Shown here piece by piece: positions 1 to 11,652 of a stretch of DNA of 64,000 bases. The stretch covers positions 1,054,001 through 1,118,000 of the forward strand of contig OZ237743.1 in NCBI GenBank assembly GCA_965178125.1, in the 5' to 3' direction. Position numbers and translations under genes: made by a program. Numbering within the stretch: the stretch's first letter is position 1; the number at the start of each line of letters is the position of its first letter. The notes below the pieces were generated by a model. The model saw only the letters and a program-made list of their open reading frames with translations, was not told the origin of the DNA and made no database searches. This DNA comes from Bilabrum cf. latius. Its lineage: Eukaryota > Bigyra: Bicosoecida > Bigyra > Bicosoecida.

Positions 1-475
1 GTTCTGGCGGTCGTGGCTTGCGTTTGGACGATCCTAATTGCTCGAGACTGGCCTGTCGACGCATAGGACCGCACAGTGTCCAGGCCCGGCAGGACTGGGT
101 GCTGCCTTCTCCTTGACTATGCTAGCCTGTGGCGACGTTCAGGTAACGTCTACTCTCTGGTGGGCTAGGAGTATGAAGACAAGGACAACAACAGCATCAT
201 CTCCACTGGCAGCCCGCCGGCTTGTCTGGCGTGAGTGCCTTGGCTTGGGCAATTTCGAACGACAAACTGTGTCGAGGCTGTGGTGCCGTCCTAAGTAGAG
301 CCAATGAGCTATGTCGTAGTTGCTTAACTCCGGGGGCAGTCAAGTTGAAGTCGCACGTGCCACAAGGGGGTTGCATCCGAGGTGGTCAAAAAGGTCAAAC
401 TTTTTTGAAGATGAAGCGATACAATTATTGCCAGCAACTCATATTTCGTGGATTTTGAGCAGGCAACATATCATA
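1..475. other. Upstream region with a possible Cys-rich exon
   Basis: No complete gene is supported here. One plus-strand reading frame, open from about 183 to 458, encodes a short stretch with two CxxC pairs (CRGCG ... CRSC, near 266-325) that looks like a small zinc-binding module. A good acceptor (TTTGAGCAG) lies at about 458-467, just before the start chosen for the next gene, so this could be an upstream exon of that gene. I could not find a convincing donor in the right phase. An alternative start at 311 is in frame with the downstream gene if TAG is read as Gln. Confidence 0.3.
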
Positions 476-3400
476 ATGCCATCTCGTACAGGAATTGCTG
501 CATTATTGGTCACAGCTTGCGAGCCGTTTCTAGATCAGCGCTCCATTAAGGCTATCAGATGCACCTGCCGGCGATTGCAAAGTGGCACCTCTAGACGTCG
601 AACAAGCAGTGACAACGCTGTAAAAGAGACAGCACTGAACGTTAGTTCTGCATCTGGAGCATGGAAAGTTGCGTACGGTCGGGTATGTAGATCAGGTCAG
701 ACAACGTTGGTGCCTGCCAGCCCCGTGGTGAGAGCGCATTGTTGGCATTCATTAGCTGAGTCTAGACAGCAGCATAGTGCTAGTGATAACCCTTAGCATA
801 GAGATATCAGGGTTGGTCCCGAAGGATCGCTGATCAAGTTCGGTAGCTTCTCAGAGTGCAGTCCAAGCTGCCTGTCAACCTTCCCGCTTGAGGCTGCCAA
901 TATTAGCGGATCAATCGACCAATACAGTGAAGTTGCATGCGTTAGCACAGCAATCTCACTACGAGCGCTCGGAATATCACATCTACATGCCTGCACAACT
1001 GCCAAAAGTCGTGCTCTTCGACGCATTCTCCAATCTGCAAGGAGTATTCGCTGCCTGTCTCTGGGTTACGGCAGGGTTCAGTCAAATGCAACCCGAGACT
1101 TTGTAATTCCCGATAAAATTGTGTTGGAGAAGAGCGTATGGAGAGCTCGGGCGGTGCATCGGTGGGCTTCGACTCTGGCAGATGCCCAGCACTCGCTTGC
1201 AGTCCGTGCTTTAGCCACGCCGCCAGCATGCGACCGGCATTCGATTGGGACGCATTTAGTCAATGTACAAGGGTGTAAGACAGCTCTAAAAGTCGGGAAT
1301 AGCGATGAAGCTGCCGAGAGAGGAGCTTCAGGCGGTTCAGGACGCGGTAGCACTAGCTGTCCGGGCGGCGCTCACCGACCGGAGAGCAGAAAAGCCCCGA
1401 TACACAGCAAAGCATATGATGGAACGTGGTCAAGCGGTTCATCATTACGGCACATTGCGGTCCAGAAGGTACCCAGAGGCTTGTTTAGAGCACCAGCACT
1501 TGGTGCCCTCCTCGGAGCCATGCCGCAGCACATGCAGCAATGGACATGTAGTACTACTAGTAGTAGTGCAAATGCGACTGCCGATTTGATCCGTGCCAAT
1601 CCCAAGCTTTACCTTTGTTGGGATCTCCGCACACTGGTGCTACCCGCCTCGCGCACATGGAGAGACGCCCAGGCCCAGGCTCGTCTGCTGTCCTTGTGCC
1701 CTCGGTTGATCGCTCTGAGAGCAGTGAGGCTGCCGTTCAGGGCGGTGCGACTCCCATTCGACTTAGAGCAGAGAGGAGAGCTATGGTACTGGAAGAATAA
1801 CCCCGTGGCGCGCAAGGGGCGGTATAGACCGCGTAAGTGGAGAGACTCCGGATACATGAAGGGACAGGCACTTAGACAGGTCATTGAAGCTGCCTCCCGC
1901 TGGGTATGCACGGTGCTGGACAGCTGCCCAGAGCTCCGCTGCCTTAGCCTGCCAGGCATGGCACCGGAGGGCGCGGCTGGTGTGCTGCTGGGCGTGCTGA
2001 GCAGACGGGGCAGGTTTAGGCTGCGCACGATCGACTTCGGTCTGGTGTAGCCCTCATTCCAAGCGACTTGCACCGACCATCTCCGTTGGTCGGCATTACG
2101 CGCAAAGATGCCTCTACTAGATCGTCGGAATACAAGGCTGCAATACTAGTCGCAAGAATGGCGTCTAATGCAGCAATATTTCGAGCGAGGGCGGATCTCA
2201 GTGCGCGCAGAGCCGCATGATCCGCTGGTCAGGGTGAAGCTCGGCCCAACCTCGCATCCTGCCGACTTGCTATGGGTAGCAGACCGCCCAATAGCAGATT
2301 TAACCAGACCAGATACTGCAGAGGGCGTGCACGCAGCTACGCAACCAGGCCTAGATGAAGGCGCGGACGCAGCCGTTGACATTGCCGTGCACGCAGCTAC
2401 GCAACCAGGCCTAGATGAAGGCGCGGACGCAGGCGTTGACATTGCCGTGCACGCAGCTACGCAACCAGGCCTAGATGAAGCTGCGGATGGCTATACAGCC
2501 GTCACCCGTGCATCGAGTGAGGAAACAGCGTCAGGGGTCTCCAGCGAGACCCCTGACGCTGTTTCAGCCGGAGACGACAGTACATCGTGCAACAGTGGGA
2601 GACGACAGTATCATGCATCCAGGGAGTTCAGGTGCAGAAACGGATGCGGTGCATTGATGGTGGAAGCCACACAAGCAGCGAACGGCCACGCGTTGGATAC
2701 GTCACGCAGCTTAAACTAGAATCAAAGGGACCACGACAGAGTCTGCAAGCTGCGCACATTAGAGTGTCCCGCAGTGGATTGTGCGTGGGTGGGTTGCGCC
2801 ACCGAGTTCGCCAATCACGCCGAAGAGTGCCAGCGCTTGGCAGCAAGCTGCTGCAGTCAAGAATCAGCGTCGACTAGTATGGAGCGACAGAGACTAATGC
2901 ATTTTGATGGTCGCGAGTGTGTTCACGGAGTTTTGTCGGAGAATTCAGCGCCCCCATCGGTAGATCACCGATCAGATCGCCCAGTGCCGCCGGGAGAACT
3001 CAGCAAGCTTGTGTGCACGAACGGTTGCGGGGCAGTGCTTCTTGGGGGCACCAGATTGGGCACCCGTAGTGCGTTACTCACAGAGGCATACGCGCAGATC
3101 GTGCAGGCAGACCACGATGTCCTGTGTCGGATGCACTCTGTGTCTTGCCCAGCAGAGGGCTGCGCCTGGGTTGGGCCCAGGTATACGTATGCTGACCACA
3201 CCGCCAAGTGCCGCTCGTGGAACACATAGCTGCGGTGGAGCCGAAACGAAGTACATCCCGTGGATCAGATGAGAGACGACGTGAGAAGAGCAGCGGCTGC
3301 CTGGGCCTTGGAGCGACCCCTGGATGGCAGGCATGTACCTGGTACTGCCACCGTGCTATCTGCTCCTGTAGATCCCGTGCTAGAGGCCTTTGAGGATCGC

Positions 3401-4909
3401 CCTCCGCAGCATGATGCAGCTCTGCAGGTCGCTGTCGGTGGGTACTGGTGGCGATGGGAGGCCATGGTGCTGTCTTGGGACAGCGTGTCCAACTGCCAGG
3501 ACAAGGACACGCGGGTATCGCAGGCCGTGAAAGACGGCGATGAGCTGGCCGGGCTGCACCTGGGCGCCCCGTTCTGGAGGGCGCTGCCGCCATACATGCT
3601 GGAGCCCGAGACGCCGTTTAAAGTCTAGGTACTGGGGTCGTGTGACTCGGAGCTGCAGAACCAGCGAATGTCTGGGGAGGGCTAGCTGCTCGGTTCAGCT
3701 GACGGCGGTGTCGGTCGGTACCAAGCCCACGCGTCTGATCTGCCGCCAGCACCCGCCAGTGGCGCCGGAGCTGATGATGTTGACAATGAGGGGCACTGGC
3801 GTGTTTCTGATGAGGCAACTGAGGGGGAAACTTGTTGCTCTAGCTCGGAAGCCAACGGTTGTGGCGTCGCTGGTACTGAGGCCGCTTCACTCGAAGTGTT
3901 GCTCCATCCCGACGACCCCCATGTACATGGTACCAGGAGCAGCGTCACGGAGGCAGTGTACCAACTCACCAGGAGCACCGTGGAGCCACTGTCAATGCAG
4001 CACGAAGCTCATCGTGAAAGACTGCAAGATGCAGCGACAGCTGACCCTGCTGACATGCAGTGCCCTGCTCGTGCGCTGTAGAGGGTGACGCATGGTTTTA
4101 ATCTTGTCGCCATCAAGAATTGGACCGTCTGGCGAGCATTGTACTCGCGTACTCGCAGTGATTATGCATCATACTTACGCGCTATCCGACTCGGCAGGGC
4201 TCATCGGAACCCAGAAGAGCACCGAGACCCTGGTGTTCTAGAAGGGCAAATCAGGAGTCTGGAAGACCAAATTGCCATCGCTGATCGCAGTCTGAGGAGA
4301 CTTTATCGCGGGCTTCGCGCGCTTCAAATGAACGCTGGTGCTGGTGCTGGTGCTGGTGCTGGTGCTGGTGCTGGTGCTGGTGCTGGTGCTGGTGCTGGTG
4401 CTGGTGGAGCTGCTGGTGCTGGTGCTGGTGCTGGTGCTGGTGCTGGTGCTGGTGCTGGTGCTGGTGCTGGTGCTGGTGCTGGTGCTGGTGCTGGTGCTGG
4501 TGCTGGTGCTGGTGCTGGTGCTGGTGCTGGTGCTGGTGCTGGTGCTGGTGCTGGTGCTGGTGCTGGTGCTGGTGCTGGTGCTGGTGCTGGTGCTGGTGCT
4601 GGTGCTGGTGCTGGTGCTGGTACAATAGCAGGCGTAAGTGAAGGTACAGATGCAATAGCAGGAGCAGGAGCAGGAGCAGGAGCAATAGCTGGAGCAAGAG
4701 TAGGGGCACCTGTATGTACTCGAGACGGCAATGCTGCCCGAGCCAGCACCACAGCGTAGAGAGATTCATGTGATGAATCGAGCGTCACGCTATTTCAGGC
4801 GCTATGTTTGTTGGTGCTCGTTTGGCTGCTGGTGCACTACTACTGGTCGCAGCAAGGGAGTTAGAGGGCCGACCAAGGGCACGGCAACCATAGAAAATGG
4901 TCGTTTTGA
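476..4909 (+). CDS. F-box-like / TRAF-type zinc-finger protein with Gly-Ala array and C-terminal membrane anchor
   Basis: One reading frame of 1,478 codons (1,477 aa), interrupted by ten TAG codons (794, 2048, 2147, 2717, 3227, 3626, 3683, 4079, 4757, 4862) and ending in TGA. The N-terminus (first 40 residues, with PFLDQRSIKAIRCTCRRL) resembles an F-box. Later come Leu-rich segments (PELRCLSLPGM), three 20-residue repeats, and two copies of a module C-x-NGCGA ... C ... V/L-x-CP-x3-CAW-VG ... H-x3-C (near 2633-2836 and 3010-3214), like TRAF/SIAH zinc fingers. A (Gly-Ala)n tract of about 96 residues follows, then a hydrophobic C-terminal segment (ALCLLVLVWLLVHYYW) suggesting a tail anchor. F-box plus TRAF-type fingers is a known E3-ligase adaptor combination, so ubiquitination at a membrane is an inference. 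The F-box match is weak; start 311 is possible. Confidence 0.72.
2327..2480 (+). repeat. 60-bp in-frame tandem repeat, about 2.6 copies
   Basis: Two full 60-bp units (2327-2386, 2387-2446) and a 34-bp partial third are almost identical. They encode a 20-residue repeat beginning VHAATQPGLDEGADA inside the F-box/TRAF-like protein. Near identity at DNA level implies recent duplication. Confidence 0.95.
2522..2565 (+). repeat. Perfect 19-bp inverted repeat with 6-nt loop inside coding sequence
   Basis: The arms 2522-2540 and 2547-2565 are exact reverse complements, separated by CCAGCG. The element lies in the coding frame of the F-box/TRAF-like gene and could form a strong RNA hairpin. Whether it acts in regulation or is a duplication scar cannot be told. 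Confidence 0.95.
4333..4620 (+). repeat. GCTGGT hexanucleotide microsatellite coding for poly(Ala-Gly)
   Basis: About 48 units of GCTGGT with one small interruption (GGAGCT, near 4405). In the sense frame it encodes alternating Ala-Gly. Antisense frames give long poly(Gln-His) and poly(Ala-Pro) ORFs that should not be annotated as genes. Confidence 0.97.
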
Positions 4910-5257
4910 ACTTTCTGCCCCGGCGCGATCCAAGAATCTTGTTTCTGTATTTACGAACGAAGCTAGGTAGACCGGAACCGCAAACATGCCGGGACAGTTC
5001 CAAGAAAGCTCCCAGGCACACTCCCACAACAGAGCAGAGATCAGATGCAAACCGCGCTATTAGGCAAAGGATCTTCTCAAACCGAACTTGTAGCAAGTAA
5101 TCAGGCTGGCAAAGGGGCGGCAGATCGATTTAGGGGAGCCTCTGCTCCACATGCAGATCCAGTAGCTTCAGCGCCCCGGCAAACTGCTGGCAGTGAAGGA
5201 GGGTATAGTGAAATCCCGAGAGGAAGGGTTTTGGCCAGCCACGGAAATGTTCCTCCG
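4910..5257. other. Intergenic, no gene seen
   Basis: Lies between the TGA of the F-box/TRAF-like gene and the start of the SPFH gene. No recognisable protein, RNA gene or repeat. Presumably terminator of the first gene and promoter of the second. Confidence 0.5.
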
Positions 5258-7721
5258 ATGGTATACTAGCTGTTTGGTTAGAATGGCCCGGTTGATTAGG
5301 GCCTCTCCGCACTCCGTGACGGAGAATTCGATCATGGTGAGCCTGGGGAGAACGGAGTCAAGTACCTCCTGACACCACACGATCGATCTAATATCTGATA
5401 GTTCCGGCTCTATTGTAATATTTGAGGTCCTCCGCAGGCTATATTCGGTTCCTTGAGCCAGATGAGCGCAAGCTGAAAGGCGAGGAGTCCCCACCACCGG
5501 ATTGCTGTAGTATTTTCTGCTGCGTTTTCTGCTCGCTAACAGTTCTGGGTGGATGCTGCGTGGCAATGAGATCGTATTTGGTTCGAAAAGGCGAGGTTGG
5601 GGTAGCTCAGTTCTATGACGGTACCGCTCGTGTGTTGGCTCCAGGCTGGCATCTTCTTGATGTCTTCTTCGCCACGGTGAAGCGGTTCAAGGCGACAGAC
5701 AACACGATCCACCACGGCAATATGCACATCATCCGGGTAAAGCCTGGAGAGGTTGGGATCGGTGTCTTGAACGGCGAGCCGTTGATTCTGCTTCCCGGGG
5801 GACGGCACGTTATAACTGAACCGACCTTTAGTTTCGAGAGGCGTGTGGCTCTCACCGAAGCTTTGATCAACCACTCTACCTTGCACATCATCACTGTCAA
5901 TCGAGGAAAGTGAGTAAAGTGCGTCGCATGTCACGATGCAGCTTTGCGATCTGTCTCTATGCTACCTCGATCCCCCCCCATTTCTGTCACCACTCACCCC
6001 GGGCCTGCAGGATCGGCCTGTGCACCGTGGACGGAGAGGGCCATTTTCTAGGCGAGGGCACGCACAGGATCAACAACGGCCGCTTCAGTTTCAAGGGCTT
6101 TGAGTCTGCGTTCCAGGAGCACATCACGGTCGGCTCCAAGCACCGTTGTCTGGTGCCAGCCGGCTGCCTCGGCAAGGCCATCCAGAATGGGCAGCAGGTA
6201 CTCATCGAGCCCGGAGAGCCCAGGTACTATGCGGATCCTACATTCGTGTACGCTGGATCCGTCCTTACGAATGCCGCGGTTATCCGTCACGGTCCCATAC
6301 GATGAGCATGCATTCACTGGCAGACCAAACAAGCCAGACCGCATGGGCTTTGGCGGTTTCACTTGCGCTTCCGTCATCATCAAATTTGTATTGCATGCTA
6401 TCCATCATCCGGTTGACCTGCTGCGATTGTTGCGCCTGTGCTCGTTGCTCTCCCTCGCAGGATCATCACCACGCCCGACGGCCAGGTGGGCGTGCTCTTC
6501 AAGCAGGGCGAGCTGGAGGTGCTGCCACCCGGGCGGGTCACGAGGAGCGACCCGACGAATTTCTTCGCGGGCTTCCTGTCGACGGGCCAGCAGACTCTGC
6601 CTATCACCAAGATATCGCTGCTGTCCGCCGATATGGTCGGCCTGGAACTCGACGCCGCGGTCACCGTTCAGATCGTGGACGCCAAGAGGGCCGTCACGAT
6701 GCTGGGCTCCTCTGGCCAAGGCGGCTCCGCGGGCGGGAGTGGCGGAAGCGGGGGCAGCGCTGGTTTTGCGGCTGCGTAGCGTCGTGCGGCGGCAGCGTCC
6801 AGGCTAGCCACAATGCGCAGCAGGCTGCAGAACAAGGGCAGGGGCAATGGCAAAGGAAGCGCCTTATTCGGCGCTGGAGCTGACGATGATGACGATGACG
6901 TAGCGGCTGCTCTCCGTGCCTCCCTGTTTGACCAGGGCGGTGGCGGGGCCGATGGCGACGCGGTGGAATACGGGCTTACCGAGTCCGGCTCTGACGGAGT
7001 GGCGCTGTAGTCTCGGATCTACCGGTCCATCGTGGAGCGCGCGAAGCTCAGCATCGCCACGATCGTGGGCGGTTCCCCGCTGCAGGATCATTCCATGCAC
7101 GTGCGCAAGCAGGTGAGCGCAAGGAGCGGCGGCGGCGAAGCGGGTTCGTTGGCGACTGCTGCAGCCTCCTCCTCCACGGCCGGAGAGGAGTCGGAGGAGG
7201 ACCCATCGGCTGGCATGGGGCAGTCCTTCCGGCAGCAACTGCACGACACATTCATGAGCAGGTTTGCGATTGACCTCCATGACCAGTGCGGGGTCAAGGT
7301 GGTGGACATCGCCATCGAGCAGGTCACGTTCAGCGACCACGAGCTGTCCACTGCCATGGCCAAAGGGGCCGTGTCCAGGACCGAGCTTACCCAGGCGAAC
7401 ATCCGCAGGCAGGTCATGGCCCTCGAGGCGCAGGCAGACCAGCAGAGCTGTGTGATGAGGGCGGAGGGCGAGGCGCGCGCCATCGAGATCCTGGCGGAGG
7501 CGGAGGCCGGGCGCATCCGGAAAATTGACGAAGCGATGAGCAAGGCGAGCGCAAACACGCGCGATAGAGAGACGTTTAAGATCGCTGCGGACGTCGTGGC
7601 CGCGTCCAAGTCCAGCATGATCATCGCTTCCGGAGCGAGGGAGGCGACGAGCATGCTGGTGGGGCAGCAGATGATCGCAGCGGCCTCCGGGGCAGCCTCT
7701 GGCGACGGATCTCGCACGTGA
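5258..7721 (+). CDS. SPFH/Band 7 (prohibitin-homology) domain protein, four exons
   Basis: Exons 5258-5336, 5438-5909, 6011-6247 and 6461-7721 join in phase to 682 aa ending in TGA. Donors are GTGAGC, GTGAGT and GTACGC; all acceptors end CAG. Five TAG codons are read through: three in the tiny first exon, then 6777 and 7008. After a Cys-rich hydrophobic stretch (CCSIFCCVFCSLTVLGGCC), beta-rich segments of the form VGV ... G ... L.PG.H repeat in exons 2-4 (for example GQVGVLFKQGELEVLPPGR). The C-terminal third has the Ala/Glu-rich helix typical of SPFH proteins (EGEARAIEILAEAEAGRIR). Such proteins scaffold membrane microdomains; the Cys-rich segment suggests membrane insertion or palmitoylation (inference). 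Exon 1 and the exon 3 donor rest on phase matching only. Confidence 0.75.
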
Positions 7722-8157
7722 CCCAGGGCATGACGGTGTCTTTTTCACTCCAGTGACAAGTTGGAGGTTCGGAGATCGGCGGCTTTTTGATTGGGCTGGG
7801 TTGGTTTTGCCAGGTGGCGAGCTTGCACTCGTCAATCCTTGCTACCCATCTTAGCTCTTGAATGCCACCGCTTGAGTTGATTCCGAAGTATCTTGCTCGA
7901 ACGTACGAACTTACGAATTTCCTCGGGTTACTTCAATCCGATGGATGGATCATCCGTGGCTCTGGCAAGCAAATGCCATTTATCGGCGGCATGCGGTCTT
8001 TCGTCAGGCTAGTGCTTAACCATTTGTGCGGAGAGCAAAACACATAATGAAAATTTATAGAAGCAAAGCAAGAGGCCAAGGCGGCAGAATATAGGCGTGC
8101 TGGCAGGTGTCTTGCCAGCATCCAAGTACATGCCCGATACTGTGAAGCGTTGGTGAT
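7722..8157. other. Intergenic between convergent genes
   Basis: Holds the 3' ends of the SPFH gene (plus) and papain-fold copy A (minus). No ORF with recognisable content and no obvious repeat. Confidence 0.5.
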
Positions 8158-9441
8158 TCACATGATCGGGAACGACGCATCCATCTGGATCCCGCACTGA
8201 CCCGGGGGTCCGTACTGAGGCCCCCGACCCAGCAAAATGTACCCCTGATCGCCCCACGTGGTGCCCCAAGAGGTCTTAACCTTCCAGTAGTCTTCGCCGT
8301 TGAGGGTGCCGTAGCCGACGAGCAGCATGCCGGTGTCGAGCTAGGTGCCGCATGGGGCCGTCATGACGCCGCTGTGGTAGTTCTGGAAGTTGAGCGACTG
8401 GGCTGACACCCCAATCGACACAGGCTGCTGTGCCACGGCCGCCATGAGGTCTTGCTCGGAGTATCCCGCTACAGGGTGGTACCCCTAGATCTGGGCGCGG
8501 TTTAGGCAGGGAGGCGCCATACCATGGCACTGGCAGGGCCCCGACTGGGCTGTGTACGGGTAGTTGGACTCGAACGTGAGGCCACCCGCCCACTGGGTGT
8601 ACCTGAACGCTGCGTTGATATCACCGCTCACGCACCCGTTGTTGCCGAAGGAAGCAGAGCAGTCCACCAGCTGCTGCACGGACAGGTCGATGGGCGGGAC
8701 ACCATGGTAGATTGCCCGCGCGCTCTCGATGGCCCCTGCTGCCGAGAAGGCCCAGTCGGACCCGCACTGGCCCTGGTCCTTGACCGAGGTGACGGCACCT
8801 GCGAGCACGTGTTTGCATGGATAACATAATGTCACGGTACTATGCTTTATGACGCGCAATGACTCCCAAGCAGTACGTGCATGCATTCAAGCATCATTCT
8901 TGCAACCCGGCCACAGCAGCCAAGCATCGCGCCCACAAGCAACTGCGCGGGCTACCCGACCACCACTCGGGTGACGGGCCCGAGAACGGAGTGCTCCAGG
9001 GCCAGCATCCAAACGATGGCATGCTAGCAAGCGCAAGCGATACATACACCATACTTGTGTCTCACCTGCTGCGGTCCAATCCACCGATGGCGGAAGGCTG
9101 CCCTGCCCCTGCGTCCGACGGTCGTGGCCGGTCTCGGCTGCAGTCGCGTTGGGAACCGTGCCTCGGAAGCCTCCGGTGTAGATGGCGGCGAACTCCTCGT
9201 TCGTCAGATCGGAGAACGCATTCAGGCCCATGGTCCACGACAGGCCCTTGGCGTTGTGCTCCTCGACGGCCTCGGCGTTGGCCGAGAAGACCTCGAGGCG
9301 GCGTTGGGCCTCCTCGCCCTCGTAGGTCTTGCCGTGCTGGGCGGCCCATTGCGTGAACTGGGCCATGCGGTCCTTGGTGCTTGCAGCCATGGCAGTGGAA
9401 GCTGCGATGGCTGCGATGATGGCGGTGCAGGCGGTCTTCAT
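8158..9441 (-). CDS. Papain-fold (C1A) pseudoprotease, copy A
   Basis: Exon 1 9066-9441 and exon 2 8158-8798 (intron 8799-9065, GTGAG...GCAG) give 338 aa ending in TGA, with TAG at 8485-8487 and 8341-8343. It has a signal peptide ([15 protein letters not shown]), an I29 inhibitor prodomain (ERFNIN/GNFD-like: [30 protein letters not shown]) and a papain-like domain with the usual cysteines (GQCGS, DCSA). The catalytic Cys25 is Asp (CGSDWAFS, residue 140), His159 is Thr ([11 protein letters not shown], residue 281) and Asn175 is Thr (KTSWGTTWG, residue 301). The oxyanion Gln (134) is kept. It should therefore not work as a cysteine protease; binding, inhibitor or structural roles are possible. 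One TAG falls in CGT-Q-LDT, where the family often has Gln or Glu. Confidence 0.85.
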
Positions 9442-10331
9442 GCTTGTCGTTGGCGATGTCCTGGTGGGCTGCGGTGCGGTAGCGACTGCGAGAAATGAGG
9501 CTTCCAATGAGCGACTGTGGAAGGGGCCTGGCGCAATCTGCATTGGTGTAGAATGGCACGCAACCTAGATTCGCAGGAAGCTGGTATCGCAGGAATGCAA
9601 GGGGCCCTTCAGGGTGCCTCGTGTGCCATGCAGCCTCGGATGATGCTCTGGTGCCAGTCTCGAGCGCGCCTGGATGCCTTATGTATACATGGCTTGAGGC
9701 ATGTGCCCACGAATTACCTACCGGTACTACTCCTGGATACCATGCAAGCAAATGTATTGGACAGCTATTATTTATTGTTTCATCTACGATTTCGTGTGTA
9801 ACAGATGCAAGGAGCCGGTCCAAGCAGGAGCGACCACTGTCAGGGCGTGCCATCGCGCAGGCACATGCGAAAGAAGCAGTAGATTTCACGAAATGTGCAG
9901 TGTTAGCTCGATACCAGCACCGGGCTTAACGTATGTCGTGTTGTGGTTGTTCGGGCGCAAGTGCAACTGCCAAGATAATGGACATGTTTGCCACAACGCA
10001 CTTTTTTGGTCGTTGCAATTGCATGCAAGTGAGTACCTCGAAATACGGAAAGCCACGATCACGATCGATTCAGTGCTATTTATTTTGGAGCTCGAGGGGA
10101 GCAGTGTCTTCCGAAGGCAGCAACGAAAACGTGCTCAGGTGAAGCATCAGTGGCAACGATACTATATTCATTGCGATACCCCTGAGTGTTGCAAAAAGAG
10201 TGGGTTTTGCTAGTACACGAAAGGTGTTGTGGATGGGTCCAACACACGCCTACATAGACCTGGAACGGCGCATGGCGTGCCTGCCCCTTCATCTCAATCC
10301 CCACGCCAGCAAGCACCGAGCTCAAATTCTC
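9442..10331. other. Intergenic, 0.9 kb, no gene seen
   Basis: Spacer upstream of papain-fold copy A and downstream of copy B. It is more AT-rich than the genes. Open frames here are short and unlike known proteins. The 5' part presumably holds the promoter of copy A. Confidence 0.45.
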
Positions 10332-11652
10332 TTAGTCAAGAGGCGGGGCAGGCCACACAGTCGGGAATGATGGAACCATCTGGATCCCGCACTGCCCAGC
10401 ACCCCCGTACTGAGGCCCCCGGCCCAGCAAAATGTACCCCTGTTCGCCCCACGTGGTGCCCATAGAGGTCTTAACCTTCCAGTAGTCCTCTCCGTTGAGG
10501 GTGCCGTAGCCGACCAGCAGCATGCCAGTGTCAAGCTAGGTGCCGCATGCTGTGGTCAATACGCCGCTGTGGTAGTAATGGAAGTTGTACCCTCCGGCAT
10601 CCACCGCAATCGACACAGGCTGCTGTGCCACGGCCGCCATGAGGTCTTGCTCGGAGTATGCCGCTACAGTCTGGTATTCCTTCAGATGCACAAGCTAGGG
10701 ACAAATAGGCAACTTGGCTGAGAACTGGCAAGGCCCATCCTGGGCGGTGTACGGGTAGCAGGAAGACTGCAGCATGCCATTTGCCATGACGTAGTGAAAC
10801 GCACCTAGCATTGTCCCACCCGCGCATCCGTGGGTGCCGGAGGAAGCAGAGCAGTCCACCAGCTGCTGCACGGACAGGTCGATGGGCGGGACACCATGGT
10901 AGATTGCCCGCGCGCTCTCGATGGCCCCTGCTGCCGAGAAGGCCCAGTCGGACCCGCACTGGCCCTAGTCCTTGACCGAGGTGACGGCACCTGCGAGCAC
11001 GTGTTTGCATGGATAATGGCATGGATAATGGCTTGGATAATGTCACGGTACTATGCTTTATGACGCGCAATGACTCCCAAGCAGTACGTGCATGTAATCA
11101 AGCACCGTTCTTGCAACCCGGCCACAGCAGCCAAGCATCGCGCCCACAAGCAACTGCGCGGGCTACCCGACCACCACTCGGGTGACGGGCCCGAGAACGG
11201 AGTGCTCCAGGACCAGCATTCAAACGATGGCATGCTAGCAAGCGCAAGCAATACACATGCCATAATCGTGTCTCACCTGCTGCGGTCCAATCCACCGATG
11301 GCGGCAGGCTGCCCTGCCCCTGCGTCCGACGGACACTACCGGTCTCGGTCGCAGTCGCGTTGGGAACCGTGCCTCGGAAGCCTCCGGTGTAGATGGCGGC
11401 GAACTCCTCGTTCGTCAGATCGGAGAACGCATTCAGGCCCATGGTCCACGACAGGCCCTTGGCGTTGTGCTCCTCGACGGCCTCGGCGTTGGCCGAGAAG
11501 ACCTCGAGGCGGCGTTGGGCCTCCTCGCCCTCGTAGGTCTTGCCGTGCTGGGCGGCCCATTGCGTGAACTGGGCCATGCGGTCCTTGGTGCTTGCAGCCA
11601 TGGCAGTGGAAGCTGCGATAGCCGCGATGATGGCGGTGCAGGCGGTCTTCAT
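10332..11652 (-). CDS. Papain-fold (C1A) pseudoprotease, copy B
   Basis: Exon 1 11277-11652 and exon 2 10332-10990 (intron 10991-11276) give 344 aa ending in TAA. Exon 1 (signal peptide and I29 prodomain) is almost identical to copies A and C, whereas exon 2 has diverged. Three TAGs are in frame. The one at 10965-10967 replaces the Gln codon of VKD-Q-GQCGS, equivalent to papain Gln19 of the oxyanion hole and CAG in copies A and C, which is direct evidence for TAG = Gln. The triad is again Asp (CGSDWAFS), Thr ([11 protein letters not shown]) and Thr (KTSMGTTWGE); the Trp after the Asn position is also lost. The C-terminus differs (ends PTVWPAPPLD), so it may be decaying or have a replaced tail. 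Confidence 0.82.

Noticed and set aside
4251-4788. Long antisense ORFs coding for poly(Gln-His) and poly(Ala-Pro)
   Set aside because: They are only antisense frames of the GCTGGT microsatellite inside the F-box/TRAF-like gene.
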